NCBI RefSeq assembly: GCF_024170165.1
Contig: NZ_JALJXP010000011.1
Span: forward strand, 186,001-250,000
Direction: 5' to 3'
Length of the DNA: 64,000 nucleotides
DNA from: Pseudomonas nitroreducens
GTDB lineage: Bacteria; Pseudomonadota; Gammaproteobacteria; Pseudomonadales; Pseudomonadaceae
This document shows positions 1 through 9,092 of the stretch, piece after piece. A model generated the notes under the pieces. The model saw only the letters and a program-made list of their open reading frames with translations, did not search any database and was not told the origin of the DNA. The position numbers and the translations under genes are program-made. The stretch's first letter is position 1, and every line of letters begins with the position of its first letter.

Positions 1-2
1 CC

Positions 3-2096
3 GTCGAGGAAACCGCGCAGCTGGTCAGCGCCAACGGCGCGCAGCTCGATGACAACGCGCTCGACAACCTGGTCGAGCGCAGCGAAGGCTGGATCGCCGG
101 GCTGCGCCTGTGGCTGCTGGCCCACGGCGACGAACTGGCGGCCAACGTGCCCGATCTGTCGGTGCATGGCGCCGAAGAGCTGATCCGTGACTACCTGCTG
201 GAAGAGGTGATCGACAAGCAGTCGCCGGAGGTCCAGATGTTCCTGGCCCAGACCGCGCGCTTCGAGCGCTTCTCCGCCGAATTGTGCGATGCGCTGCGCG
301 ATGCGCACGACAGCGCCTCGATCCTGCGGCATCTGCAGCAACACCAGGTGTTCCTCGTGCCGCTGGACGAGCAGGGCCAGTGGTTCCGTTATCACCACCT
401 GTTTTCCGACCTGTTGCTGGCGCGCCCGCTGCCCGGCTCCGGGCCTTCGGCCGCCGCGCTGCACCTTCGCGCCTGCCGCTGGTTCAGCGCCCAGGGGCTG
501 TTCGACGACGCGGTGGAGCAGGCCCTGCGCGCCGGCCACCCGGAGGTCGCGGCGAGCCTGGTACAAAGTCTGTCCGAGGAACAACTGCTGGCCGAGCAGA
601 ATGTCGCCACGCTGCTGCGCTGGAAGATGGACCTGCCCGACAGCCTGCTGGCCAGCACGCCGCGCCTGATCGTGCTGTACAGCTGGGCGCTGGCGCTGGC
701 CTGCCAGCTGGATGCGGCCGAAGAACTGGCCGCGCAGCTGTCGCGCTTCCTGCCCGCCGCCGATGCCACCGCTCAGCGCGACCTGCTCGCACAGTGGCAG
801 GCGCTGGCGGGTGTGATTGCCCGTGGCCGCGGCGAGATCGAGGCGGCCGAGCGGCACTGCGAGGAGGCCATGCACGGCCTTGGCCCGGAGCGCTTCGGCC
901 CGCGCCTGCTGTGCCTGTCGACCCTGAGTAACCTGGCCATCGTGCGCGACGACCTGTGGCGCGCTCGCGGGCTCAACCGTGAAGCGCTGGAGCTGGCGCA
1001 GCGTTTCGGCAATCCGCTGTTCGAAGCCATGGTGCATTACGACCGTGCCCGCGTTCTGCAAGCGCGCGGCGAAGTGCTGCGCGCCGAGGAAGAAGTGCGT
1101 CAGGGTCTGGCGCGATTGTCCGGCCTGTCTTCTCAGCGCCGCTACGCGGTGCGTGGCCGACTGATGCTTTACCAGGGTTACCTGCGCAGCCTCGCGCTGC
1201 AGCCGGACGAAGCGCGCAAATGCCTCAAGGCCGGCATCGAGGAAGCCCGTGCCTGCCGCGACATCAGCCTGGTGATCGGTTTCTGCGTGCTCGCCAGCCT
1301 GGAAGGGCGGCTGGGCAATTACACCCGCGCCTTCGCCCACCTCGCCGAGGTCGAGCGGATGATGCATGTATGGGATGTGCCGCCGGTCTACTACCTGTCG
1401 GCCATCACCCTGATCAAATGCGAGCTCTGGCTCGGCCAGGGCCAGGTCGAACTGGCCAGCGCCTGGCTGGAGCGCCTGCGCGACACCTACACCGGCGACG
1501 ATCCGGCTACTCCGCCGGAATGCTCGCCGCAGTTGCCGCGCAACGTGGAGATGCTGCAATCCCAGTTGGAGCGCCGCGAAGGCCGCATGGCCGACGCCGA
1601 GGTGCGGCTGCGCGCCGTGGCCAGCGGTGCCCTGCAAGGTGGCGCGCAGTTGCAGGCGCGCTTCGCCCAGGGCCAGCTGGTCGCCCTGCTGTTGCAGGAC
1701 GGTCGCGAGCGCGAAGCCTCCTTCGAGCTGGGCGAGTGCCTCAATGGTCTGGCGGTCGGCCTGCTGATTCCGTTGCATGAAGTGCTGCTGCAGCATCCGG
1801 AATGGTTGCGCGAGCAGTTGGCGGTGCGGGCTTCGTCGCCGGCCATCGACGCCCTGCGCGAGCGCCTGCCGGCCCCGCCGGAGCGCGGTGCGGTGCTCAA
1901 CGATTGCCTGAGCGGGCGCGAGCTGGCGGTGCTGGAACTGATCGCCCAGGGCTGCTCGAACCAGGAAATCAGCGAACGCCTGTTTATTTCCCTGCACACC
2001 GTGAAGAGCCACGCCCGCCACATCAACGACAAGCTCGGCGTCGAACGCCGCACCCAGGCAGTGGCGCGGGCGAAGGAGCTGGGGTTGTTGCGCTAG
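3..2096 (+). CDS. MalT-like LuxR-family transcriptional regulator (5' partial)
   Basis: The reading frame is open from the window edge, so the N-terminal part with the ATP-binding domain lies upstream and 697 residues are visible. The visible start carries the LVERSEGWIAGLRL type of sequence that ends the STAND NTPase region of MalT-like regulators. A long helical, TPR-like sensor region follows. The C-terminus is a LuxR/GerE helix-turn-helix, from LSGRELAVLELIAQG to HTVKSHARHINDKLGVERR. It is a paralogue of the complete regulator at 45199-47742, and their DNA-binding domains are nearly identical. Such proteins normally need ATP and an inducer to activate transcription. The target here is unknown because the upstream partner genes are outside the window. 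Confidence 0.92.
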   Translation, partial: VEETAQLVSANGAQLDDNALDNLVERSEGWIAGLRLWLLAHGDELAANVPDLSVHGAEELIRDYLLEEVIDKQSPEVQMFLAQTARFERFSAELCDALRDAHDSASILRHLQQHQVFLVPLDEQGQWFRYHHLFSDLLLARPLPGSGPSAAALHLRACRWFSAQGLFDDAVEQALRAGHPEVAASLVQSLSEEQLLAEQNVATLLRWKMDLPDSLLASTPRLIVLYSWALALACQLDAAEELAAQLSRFLPAADATAQRDLLAQWQALAGVIARGRGEIEAAERHCEEAMHGLGPERFGPRLLCLSTLSNLAIVRDDLWRARGLNREALELAQRFGNPLFEAMVHYDRARVLQARGEVLRAEEEVRQGLARLSGLSSQRRYAVRGRLMLYQGYLRSLALQPDEARKCLKAGIEEARACRDISLVIGFCVLASLEGRLGNYTRAFAHLAEVERMMHVWDVPPVYYLSAITLIKCELWLGQGQVELASAWLERLRDTYTGDDPATPPECSPQLPRNVEMLQSQLERREGRMADAEVRLRAVASGALQGGAQLQARFAQGQLVALLLQDGREREASFELGECLNGLAVGLLIPLHEVLLQHPEWLREQLAVRASSPAIDALRERLPAPPERGAVLNDCLSGRELAVLELIAQGCSNQEISERLFISLHTVKSHARHINDKLGVERRTQAVARAKELGLLR

Positions 2097-2116
2097 GGGT
2101 ACCCCGCTCCGAAGAT

Positions 2117-2194
2117 CGTAGGGCGGATAACGCGCCAGCGTTATCCGCCGCGAGGCAATCGGCGCATAACCCGTTCCGGGTTATGCGCCCTACG
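2117..2194. repeat. Palindromic intergenic element, two-hairpin form
   Basis: Two adjacent palindromes: one built on GGCGGATAACGC / GCGTTATCCGCC, the other on GCGCATAACCCG / CGGGTTATGCGC. They are bounded by CGTAGGG and CCCTACG. Related copies are at 8045-8079, 18936-19008, 26061-26139 and 31337-31412. The element lies between two convergent genes and may act as a bidirectional transcription stop. Confidence 0.85.
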
Positions 2195-2224
2195 GTCCTG
2201 CAATCCTCTCGACTGGCGCCAGGA

Positions 2225-3097
2225 TCACATCCCTTTCTTCTTCTCCGCCTCCGGCGGCGCGCTCAGGTCCAGCCCCTTGGGCACGGGCTGCCCCTTGGCC
2301 GGGGCGGCCAGCTGCTTCTGCACGTCCGCCTGGATCGCCTGCAGCACCGGCAGCAGGTCACGCATGTTCTCGCGGACCTCCGGGTAGGCGTGCTTCTGCG
2401 ACAGTTCATCCACGCGCATCAGCAATTGCACGCGCACCTCCGGCGGCAGGTGGATGAAGAGTTCGGGCAACTGCTTGGCCAGTTCGGCGCTGTAGAGCAC
2501 CAGGTCCTGGCGGTCGAACTGCGCAGTGAGGCCGAGGTAGTCCAGCGCGCTGCTGGTGAGCATCGAGGCGGCGGCCTTGGCTTCCTGCATGCCCTGCAGG
2601 CGCACCGGATTGCGCTGCTCGCTCTGTGCCAGGGTCATCCAGAATTCCACCGTCAGGTTGAACAGGATCGCCTGTTCGCGCAGCGAGTAGCTCATCAGGC
2701 CCAGCGCCTCGGCGCCGTAGGGCTGCTTGGCGGCGCGGAAGTTGAAGTACAGGCGCATCAGCTCCTTGAGCTTGAACAGCACCTCGCGCGCCTCGTTCTG
2801 CCGCAGCTCCAGCGGCGCGTAGATGTTCAGCTGCGGGCGGAAGTTCTCCTCGCTGACCATGCGCTGGTAGATCGGCCCGGTGAACTCGCCGCTGCGCCGG
2901 GGCAGGCCGTTGACCTGGGTCTCGTCGATCTTCTTCAGCGCGTCGATCAGCACCTGGTAGTCGGCGCTGGTCCAGTTGCGCTGGATGTCGGGAATCTTCT
3001 GGCCCAGGTAGTACAGGTCGGCGGACAGGGCCGGGCGGCACAGGAGCAGCATCAGCACGGCCAGCGGCCACAGCGAACGGCGAATGAGGATCGGCAC
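2225..3097 (-). CDS. Exported conserved hypothetical protein
   Basis: 290 residues. The N-terminus has two basic residues (RR), a leucine-rich hydrophobic core and an ALSA signal-peptidase-like site near residue 25, so the product is probably periplasmic. The rest is helical and charged, with no catalytic motif that I recognise, and ends in a lysine-rich tail (EKKKGM). It is convergent with the LuxR-type gene and divergent from the alpha/beta hydrolase gene at 3261. I cannot assign a function. Confidence 0.8.
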   Translation of the reverse strand: MPILIRRSLWPLAVLMLLLCRPALSADLYYLGQKIPDIQRNWTSADYQVLIDALKKIDETQVNGLPRRSGEFTGPIYQRMVSEENFRPQLNIYAPLELRQNEAREVLFKLKELMRLYFNFRAAKQPYGAEALGLMSYSLREQAILFNLTVEFWMTLAQSEQRNPVRLQGMQEAKAAASMLTSSALDYLGLTAQFDRQDLVLYSAELAKQLPELFIHLPPEVRVQLLMRVDELSQKHAYPEVRENMRDLLPVLQAIQADVQKQLAAPAKGQPVPKGLDLSAPPEAEKKKGM

Positions 3098-3260
3098 GAA
3101 CGGGCTTTCCTTGCGCGAGGGCGGGTCGGGCTAGGTTAACGGGGTGCAAGGCCTGCGTCATCCCGTGACGAGCCTCGACACTACCTAGGTTGGGCGCGGC
3201 GGCGCGGGCGCTGTGGTGTGATTCGGGCTTTAGAACAACAAGCACGGGAGTCACTCGTCC

Positions 3261-4199
3261 ATGACCGCCACATTGTCTGCGCAACCACCGCTGGCCGAGG
3301 GCCTGGCCCGCTATGGTTTCGGTCCCCTGCCGCTGGCCGCGCTGAAGGCCCGCTATGCCTCGCCCGAATCCGGTTCGAAGTTCATCCACGTCGACGGTTT
3401 CGACATCCACTACCGCGACGAAGGCAACCCGGACAAGCCGGTGCTGGTGATGGTCCACGGCGTGATGGCATCGCTGCATACCTGGGACGGCTGGGTTGCC
3501 GAGTTGTCCCGGCACTTCCGTATCATCCGCCTCGACGTGCCCGGCTTCGGCCTCACCGGCGGCGGCCAGGACCGCGAGTACGACGGCGAGCGCCTGGTCA
3601 AGGTGTTCGGCCTGTTCCTCGACCGCCTGGACCTCAAGCAGGTGTCTATCGCCGGCAACTCCCTGGGCGGCTACATCGCCTGGAACTACGCGCTGGCCAA
3701 CGCCCACCGCGTCGAACGACTGATCCTCATCGACCCGGCCGGCTACTACATGCAGAAGGTGCCGCTGATGATCGCCAGCGCGGTGCTGCCCGGCGCCGGC
3801 ATCATGATGCCGATGTGGATGCCGCGCGCCCTGGTGGCCCAGGGCATCAAGGAAGTCTACGGCGATGCGCGCAAAATCAAGCCGGGGGTGATCGACCGTT
3901 ACTACGACATCAGCCGCCGGCCGGGCAATCGCCGCGCGATGATCGACATCTTCCGCGTGCTGGTGAAGGCCAACCGCGAGGAACTGCCCACCACCCCCAA
4001 CCGCGTCGCCGCGCTGAAGGTGCCGACGATGCTGATGTGGGGCGAGCGCGACCGCTGGATCTCACCGCGCCATGTGCCGATGTGGCAGCGCGACGTGCCG
4101 GGCATCGAGGTGAAGGTCTATCCGGGCGTGGGGCACATTCCGATGGAGGAAATCCCCGAGGAGTCGGCGGCGGATGCGCTGCGTTTCCTGCATGCCTGA
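3261..4199 (+). CDS. Alpha/beta-fold hydrolase
   Basis: 312 residues. The oxyanion-hole strand is VMVHGVMASLHTWDGW (near residue 65). The nucleophile elbow GNSLGG puts the catalytic serine at about residue 134. The acid is probably the Asp in WGERDRW, and the base is the His in VGHIPMEE near the C-terminus, so the triad is complete. The substrate cannot be told from sequence; family members include lipases, esterases and C-C bond hydrolases. The gene is single, followed at once by a strong intrinsic terminator. In PAO1 I recall a hydrolase at this place (PA0829). Confidence 0.9.
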   Translation: MTATLSAQPPLAEGLARYGFGPLPLAALKARYASPESGSKFIHVDGFDIHYRDEGNPDKPVLVMVHGVMASLHTWDGWVAELSRHFRIIRLDVPGFGLTGGGQDREYDGERLVKVFGLFLDRLDLKQVSIAGNSLGGYIAWNYALANAHRVERLILIDPAGYYMQKVPLMIASAVLPGAGIMMPMWMPRALVAQGIKEVYGDARKIKPGVIDRYYDISRRPGNRRAMIDIFRVLVKANREELPTTPNRVAALKVPTMLMWGERDRWISPRHVPMWQRDVPGIEVKVYPGVGHIPMEEIPEESAADALRFLHA

Positions 4200-4215
4200 G
4201 TGCTGATCGCGTGAT

Positions 4216-4248
4216 GAAAGAGCCCGGCCATGTGCCGGGCTTTTTCAT
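4216..4248 (+). terminator. Rho-independent terminator after the alpha/beta hydrolase gene
   Basis: A GC-rich stem AGCCCGGC / GCCGGGCT with a short CATGT loop, preceded by AAAG and followed by TTTTTC. It lies 16 bases past the stop codon. Confidence 0.92.
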
Positions 4249-4253
4249 GGAGC

Positions 4254-4337
4254 GTAGGAGCGGACTCCGTCCGCGATTGTTTCCGCCAGCACTTCCTCTA
4301 CCTGAGCGATGCCTATCGCGGATGAATCCGCTCCTAC
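4254..4337. repeat. Inverted pair of REP elements
   Basis: Two REP units face each other: one starts GTAGGAGCGGACTCCGTCC at 4254-4277, the other ends GAATCCGCTCCTAC at 4315-4337. Each is itself imperfectly palindromic. This is the typical Pseudomonas REP-doublet arrangement between convergent genes. Confidence 0.85.
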
Positions 4338-4370
4338 AGGGGAAGACCTTGCCTGACGCCAGAGACGACA

Positions 4371-4392
4371 CCGCCCCGGCTGAGCGGGGCGG
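4371..4392 (-). terminator. Probable terminator of the PF10118 gene
   Basis: A perfect stem CCGCCCCG / CGGGGCGG with a short loop, 20 bases past the stop of the leftward gene at 4413. There is no clear T-run on the leftward strand, so it is a weaker call than the other terminators. Confidence 0.55.
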
Positions 4393-4412
4393 CGTTCGAA
4401 GCGCAGGGCGAA

Positions 4413-5285
4413 TCAGCCGGCGTGAGCCATCGGCTGCGCGTCGTATTCCTTGCGCACCTCGTACAACACGTCGAGGTTGTTGTGCTGCCAGGGATGGAAG
4501 TCGGACTTGAAGAAGTCCATGTACTCGCGCAGCAGCGGGCGGAATACGCCGTGCTTGCCCCAGGTCCACTTGATGCCGTCGCGCCAGACGCGCCAGTTCC
4601 ACAGCAGGCCGTCGACCTTGAGCATGTGCACCAGCCCGCGGAAGGTATCCAGCACGAAGAAGAAGGTCGCCATGCGCATCGCCCGGCGCAGCAGCTTGCG
4701 GCTGCCGCAGACCTGGTTGTAGACGTCGAAGGCCACCGCCTTGTGCTCGGTTTCCTCCAGCGCGTGCCAGCGCCACAGGCGCTGCATCACCGGGTCGGCT
4801 CCTTCCATGGTGCGCGGGTCGGTCAGCAGCCCGTTGGCCATGATCGCGGTGATGTGCTCCAGCGCGGCGGTCGCGGCCAGCTGGCGCTTGGCCGGGAATT
4901 TCTTCTGGGTGAAACGGATGCGCGCCTGGGCGCGCTTCTCGATGGCGGTGATGTCGTAGCCCTGGTCGCGCAGACGCTGGCTGTAGGTCAGGTGCTCGCG
5001 GCTGTGGTGGCCTTCCTGGCCGATGAAGCCACGGATCTGCTCCTTCAGCACCGGGTCGCTGATCTGGTCGCGGAACTGCCGCACCGAGTCGATGAAGAAG
5101 CGCTCGCCGTCGGGGAACAGCACCGACATGGCGTCGAACAGATGGGACTTGAAGGCGTCTCCACTGTGCCAGTGACGCGGCAGCGGATCGGGCAGATCGA
5201 AGTCCATGTGCCGGGGCTTGATCTCCAGTCCTGCGGGGGTGGTGCTGGCCATGGCGGCTCCATTGTTGTGGTTGTCCATGGTCAT
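4413..5285 (-). CDS. PF10118-type predicted metal-dependent hydrolase
   Basis: 290 residues with the hallmarks of the PF10118 family: FPDGERFFIDSVRQF, then GQEGHHSREH, then WHALEETEHKAVAFDVY. The spaced Glu/His pairs (EGHHSREH and EETEH) look like ligands of a ferritin-like di-metal site; that is my reading, and the biochemical role of the family is poorly known. The gene is divergent from the AraC regulator at 5374, with 88 bases between start codons, so that regulator may control it. Alternative starts exist at the internal Met near residue 12. Confidence 0.88.
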   Translation of the reverse strand: MTMDNHNNGAAMASTTPAGLEIKPRHMDFDLPDPLPRHWHSGDAFKSHLFDAMSVLFPDGERFFIDSVRQFRDQISDPVLKEQIRGFIGQEGHHSREHLTYSQRLRDQGYDITAIEKRAQARIRFTQKKFPAKRQLAATAALEHITAIMANGLLTDPRTMEGADPVMQRLWRWHALEETEHKAVAFDVYNQVCGSRKLLRRAMRMATFFFVLDTFRGLVHMLKVDGLLWNWRVWRDGIKWTWGKHGVFRPLLREYMDFFKSDFHPWQHNNLDVLYEVRKEYDAQPMAHAG

Positions 5286-5373
5286 TACTCTGGGCTTGTA
5301 GGGAAAGCGTCACAAGGTTATTGTCTGCCAACTTTCCGGTCATATCCGGCCAGCGGTCACTATAAGAAGAACG

Positions 5374-6393
5374 ATGAAACAACCGCTCAATTTCACCGCC
5401 GAACTGGTGCCCGTCGCCTACGCGCAGGCACTTCTCGATCTCGCCGAAGAGCTGGGCGTGCCGCGTGTGCGCCTGTTCGAGCTGGCCCGCGTGCGCCCCG
5501 AAGTGCTGCAGAGCCCCAACGGCCGGCTGTCCTTCATCGATTTCCATCAGCTCTCCAGTACCGCCCTGGCGCACTGCAACGAGCCGGCCTTCGGCCTGCT
5601 GCTGGGGCAGCGGCTGAACGTCTCCACCCACGGCATCCTCGGCTACGCGGTGCTGTCCAGCGCCAACCTCGGGCGCGCCATCGGCTTTGCCCTGAAGTAC
5701 TACCGCGTGCTCGGCCTGGCCTACGACCTGGAAATGGTGGAAGACGGCGGCGTGTCCTACCTGCGCGCCAGCGAGTCGATTCCCCTGGGCCCCACCAGCC
5801 GCTTCGCCGCCGAAGGCCTGATGACCAGCCTGCACACCATCGCCCGTTTCCTGGTGGGCGAACCCTTGCAGGGTGTCAGCGTCGGCTTCGCCCATGCCGA
5901 GCCGGCCTATGCCGAGCGCTACGCCGAGGTATTCGGCTGTGAGGTGCTGTTCGACCAGCCGTTCCACTTCATCGGCCTGCCCAGCGAATACCTGGAGCGG
6001 CCCATGGCGCTGGCCAACCCGGCCACCGTGCAGATGTGCGAACAGCAGTGCGAGGCACTGCTGGCCACGCTGGACGTGCAGGAAGGACTGCTGACCCGCA
6101 TCCGCCGCCTGCTGCTGGCGCGCCCCGGCGAGTTCCCCGACCTGGAAAGCGTCGCCGCCGACCTGCACACCAGCGGGCGCAGCCTGCGCCGACACCTCTC
6201 GAACCTGGGCACCACCTACCAGGAAGTGCTCGACGATGTGCGCAAGCGCCTGGCCTTGCAGTACCTCACCACGACCCATCTGCCACTCTACGAAATCGCG
6301 CTGCTGCTGGGCTTCAACGACCCGTCGAATTTCCGCCGGGCGTTCCGCAAGTGGACCGGCAAGCTGCCCACGGACTACCGCCAGGGCGACTGA
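5374..6393 (+). CDS. AraC-family transcriptional regulator
   Basis: 339 residues. The N-terminal two thirds resemble the arabinose-binding-like domain of the OruR/ArgR-type AraC group (PF12625). The C-terminal about 100 residues hold two helix-turn-helix motifs, ending in the classical LLGFNDPSNFRRAFRKWTGKLPTDYR. In PAO1 the gene I recall at this place is oruR (PA0831), described as an ornithine-utilisation regulator. I leave the symbol empty because the assignment rests on gene order alone. It is transcribed divergently from the PF10118 gene. Confidence 0.93.
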   Translation: MKQPLNFTAELVPVAYAQALLDLAEELGVPRVRLFELARVRPEVLQSPNGRLSFIDFHQLSSTALAHCNEPAFGLLLGQRLNVSTHGILGYAVLSSANLGRAIGFALKYYRVLGLAYDLEMVEDGGVSYLRASESIPLGPTSRFAAEGLMTSLHTIARFLVGEPLQGVSVGFAHAEPAYAERYAEVFGCEVLFDQPFHFIGLPSEYLERPMALANPATVQMCEQQCEALLATLDVQEGLLTRIRRLLLARPGEFPDLESVAADLHTSGRSLRRHLSNLGTTYQEVLDDVRKRLALQYLTTTHLPLYEIALLLGFNDPSNFRRAFRKWTGKLPTDYRQGD

Positions 6394-6478
6394 ATCCTCG
6401 ACCCGGTACGACTCGCCAGGGTGCGGCGGAATCGGCGAAAATACCCGCCGTGTTCTTCCGCAACCGAGCGAGTCTTCG

Positions 6479-7120
6479 ATGAGCGAACAGCCTGCCCTGA
6501 TCCGCGAAACCTTCCCCGTCGGCCCCCTGCAGTGCAACTGCACCATCATCGGCGACCCGCTGACGAAGAAGGCCATCGTCGTCGATCCGGGCGGTGATCA
6601 TGAACTCATCCTGCAGCGCCTCGACGCGCTGGGGCTGAAGGTGGTCAGCATCATCCACACCCACGCGCACCTGGACCACTTCCTCGCTTCCGGGCAGATG
6701 AAGGAGAAGACCGGCGCGACCCTGCACCTGCACAAGGACGACCAGTTCCTCTGGGATAACTTGGAGATGCAGTGCCGCATGTTCGGCGTCCCCTATACTC
6801 CGGTGCCTTCACCGGACCAATGGCTGGCCGATGACGAGGAACTGGCCTGCGGTTGCGGCGTGGCGCTGCATACGCCGGGGCATACGCCGGGGTCGATGAG
6901 CTTCTGGTTTCCCCAGGACAAGCTGCTGATCGCCGGCGACACGCTGTTCCGCCGCAGCATCGGCCGCACCGACCTGTGGGGCGGCGACTACGCCACCATC
7001 GAGCGTTCGATCCGCGACCGCCTGTACTCGCTGGACGAAGACGCGACCGTGGTCACCGGTCACGGCCCGGATACCAACCTGGGCGACGAGATGAGGGAGA
7101 ATCCCTTCATCCGCGCTTAA
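6479..7120 (+). CDS. MBL-fold metallo-hydrolase, glyoxalase II-like
   Basis: 213 residues. The zinc-binding motif HTHAHLDH is at about residues 60-67, followed by TPGHTPGS, the Asp-containing AGDTLF strand and a late VVTGHGP histidine. This full ligand set defines a binuclear site as in glyoxalase II and YcbL-type proteins. I chose the ATG at 6479 because family members begin about 20 residues before the VGPLQCN strand; an upstream in-frame extension overlaps the AraC gene and looks non-coding. The likely reaction is thioester hydrolysis; the true substrate is unknown. Confidence 0.9.
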   Translation: MSEQPALIRETFPVGPLQCNCTIIGDPLTKKAIVVDPGGDHELILQRLDALGLKVVSIIHTHAHLDHFLASGQMKEKTGATLHLHKDDQFLWDNLEMQCRMFGVPYTPVPSPDQWLADDEELACGCGVALHTPGHTPGSMSFWFPQDKLLIAGDTLFRRSIGRTDLWGGDYATIERSIRDRLYSLDEDATVVTGHGPDTNLGDEMRENPFIRA

Positions 7121-7205
7121 GGTTGCTACGGAATTATTTGCACGACCTAAGCTCTAATCTGCCGCCCGCTAATGGGTGTTTCGCTATTTCGAGGAGTCAT
7201 CCGAC

Positions 7206-7919
7206 ATGTTCACCGCACGTAGTCTGTCCATGGTTGCGGCTGCCACCGCCTTTGCCCTCATGGCCGGTTGCGCCTCCCAGAACCCCTATGACCCGAACAC
7301 CCAGGCCCCGCCGGCCGAAAGCGGCATGAGCAAGACTGCCAAGTACGGTGCGCTGGGCGCTCTGGCCGGTGCCGTGGCCGGTGCCGCGATCAACCATGAC
7401 AACCGTGGCAAGGGTGCGATGATCGGCGCTGCCGCCATCGGTGCCGCCGCTGCCGGCTACGGCTACTATGCCGACAAGCAGGAAGCCAAGCTGCGCCAGC
7501 AGATGCAGGGCACCGGCGTACAGGTCGAGCGCCAGGGTGACGACATCAAGCTGATCATGCCGGGCAACATCACCTTCGCCACCGATTCGGCGAACATCGC
7601 GCCGTCCTTCTACACCCCGCTGAACAACCTGGCCAACTCCTTCAAGGAGTTCAACCAGAACAGCGTGGAGATCGTCGGCTACACCGACAGCACCGGCAGC
7701 CGCCAGCACAACATGGACCTGTCCCAGCGCCGTGCGCAGTCCGTGGCCGCCTACCTGACCTCCCAGGGCGTCGACGCTTCCCGCGTCAGCACCCGTGGCA
7801 TGGGCCCGGACCAGCCGATCGCATCCAACGCCGACGTCAACGGCCGCGCGCAGAACCGTCGCGTGGAAGTGAACCTGAAGGCCCTGCCCAACGCACAGAC
7901 CCAGCAGTACCAGCAGTAA
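7206..7919 (+). CDS. OmpA-family peptidoglycan-associated lipoprotein (YiaD/YfiB-like)
   Basis: 237 residues. It has a lipoprotein signal peptide with lipobox LMAGC (Cys near residue 21) and a Gly/Ala-rich stretch that resembles the glycine-zipper of YiaD-like proteins (about residues 40-90). A C-terminal OmpA domain contains VEIVGYTDSTGSRQHNMDLSQRRA and NGRAQNRRVEV, the peptidoglycan (diaminopimelate)-binding signature. The start at 7206 has a GAGGAG ribosome site nine bases upstream. The product should be anchored in the outer membrane and bind the cell wall. I recall PA0833 at this place. Confidence 0.93.
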   Translation: MFTARSLSMVAAATAFALMAGCASQNPYDPNTQAPPAESGMSKTAKYGALGALAGAVAGAAINHDNRGKGAMIGAAAIGAAAAGYGYYADKQEAKLRQQMQGTGVQVERQGDDIKLIMPGNITFATDSANIAPSFYTPLNNLANSFKEFNQNSVEIVGYTDSTGSRQHNMDLSQRRAQSVAAYLTSQGVDASRVSTRGMGPDQPIASNADVNGRAQNRRVEVNLKALPNAQTQQYQQ

Positions 7920-7930
7920 GCACTGTCCAT

Positions 7931-7961
7931 GAAAAAGCCCGCCGATTGGCGGGCTTTTTTG
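7931..7961 (+). terminator. Rho-independent terminator after the OmpA lipoprotein gene
   Basis: AAAAAGCCCGCC / GGCGGGCTTTTTT with an ATT loop; the A- and T-runs make it usable on both strands. Confidence 0.93.
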
Positions 7962-7979
7962 TGCCTGACGGGAAGGGGG

Positions 7980-8079
7980 CGTAGGAGCGGAATCTGTCCG
8001 CGATGATTTTCCTACGCGCCGTGATCCATCGTTGGTGTCGCTTTCGTAGGGCGGATAACGCGCCAGCGTTATTCGCCGA
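7980..8079. repeat. REP half-element and palindromic element
   Basis: A REP unit starting GTAGGAGCGGAATCTGTCC at 7981 is followed by one palindrome of the GGGCGGATAACGC / GCGTTATTCGCC type at 8045-8079. They fill the space between convergent genes. Confidence 0.75.
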
Positions 8080-8099
8080 CAGGACTTCGGCGGATCGAG

Positions 8100-9011
8100 T
8101 CAGGCCCTGGCGGCGGGGAACTCACGGTGCAGCTGGGTCAGCAGCTGGTCCTTGCGCTCCCACAGCTGGTTCACCCACAGCTGGAACTCGGCGCGGTAGC
8201 CCTCGTCCTGGTCGTAGCTCTTGCCGATGAACTGGCGGGGGATTTCCAGCTCCTCGAAGCGCACCACCACCGAGCGCAGGCGGCCGGACAGCAGGCACCA
8301 GAAGGTCGGGCGGCCGTCAGGGTAGTGAATTGTGACGTTCACCAGGGTGCGCAGCTGCTCGCCCATGGCGTCGAGGACGAAGGCGATGCCGCCGGCCTTG
8401 GGCTTGAGCAGGTGCTGGAACGGCGAGTTCTGCTCGTCATGCTTGGCCTGGGTGAAGCGGGTGCCTTCGAGGAAGTTGAAGATCGCCACCGGGATGCGGC
8501 TGAACTTGGCGCAGGCCTTGCGGGTGGTTTCCAGGTCCTTGCCTTTCTTTTCCGGGTGCTTGGCGAGGTAGGCCTTGGTGTAGCGCTTCATGAAGGGAAA
8601 ATCGAGCGCCCACCAGCACAGGCCGATCACCGGGACCCAGATCAGCTCCTGCTTGAGGAAGAAGCGCAGCAGCGGAATGCGGCGGTTGAGCTGGTATTGC
8701 AGGACGAGGATGTCCACCCAGCTCTGGTGGTTGCTGGTGACCAGGTAGGAATGGTCGTAGTGCAGACCCTGCAGGCCCTGCACGTTCCAGCCGGTATTGC
8801 GGACCAGGTTCATCCAGCCCTTGTTGCAGGTGATCCAGCTTTCGGCGATCACACTCATGACCTTGCCCAGCGCCAGCTGCGCGGCCTGGAAGGGCAGCAG
8901 CAGCTTGATGATCGACATGCCCAGCAGCGGAATGCACCAGCACAGCGTGCTCGTCACCAGGATCAGGGTGGCGAGGATGCCGCGCAGGGTGTGCGGGAGG
9001 AAACTCAACAT
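8100..9011 (-). CDS. PlsC-like acyltransferase (YihG-type)
   Basis: 303 residues. The catalytic H-x4-D motif is in SNHQSWVD, and the FLEGTRFT motif is the second conserved block of glycerolipid acyltransferases. A hydrophobic N-terminal segment (about residues 8-40) anchors it in the inner membrane. The likely role is a 1-acylglycerol-3-phosphate acyltransferase that adjusts phospholipid acyl chains, as proposed for E. coli YihG. It is the last gene of the ackA-pta transcription unit, 81 bases after pta. Confidence 0.9.
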   Translation of the reverse strand: MLSFLPHTLRGILATLILVTSTLCWCIPLLGMSIIKLLLPFQAAQLALGKVMSVIAESWITCNKGWMNLVRNTGWNVQGLQGLHYDHSYLVTSNHQSWVDILVLQYQLNRRIPLLRFFLKQELIWVPVIGLCWWALDFPFMKRYTKAYLAKHPEKKGKDLETTRKACAKFSRIPVAIFNFLEGTRFTQAKHDEQNSPFQHLLKPKAGGIAFVLDAMGEQLRTLVNVTIHYPDGRPTFWCLLSGRLRSVVVRFEELEIPRQFIGKSYDQDEGYRAEFQLWVNQLWERKDQLLTQLHREFPAARA

Positions 9012-9092
9012 CGAGGAATGGTCCTTGTACGTAGGCGCCCGGTCGGCCGGGCGCGTGATGCGTTCTTGGGCACATCCCTCGTGCCTTGGGTT

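Noticed and set aside
3910-6576. Very long leftward open frame (888 codons) over the hydrolase, PF10118 and AraC genes
   Set aside because: It runs antisense or out of frame to three well-supported genes, has low-complexity Gly/Ala/Arg composition and no motif. It is a by-product of high GC.
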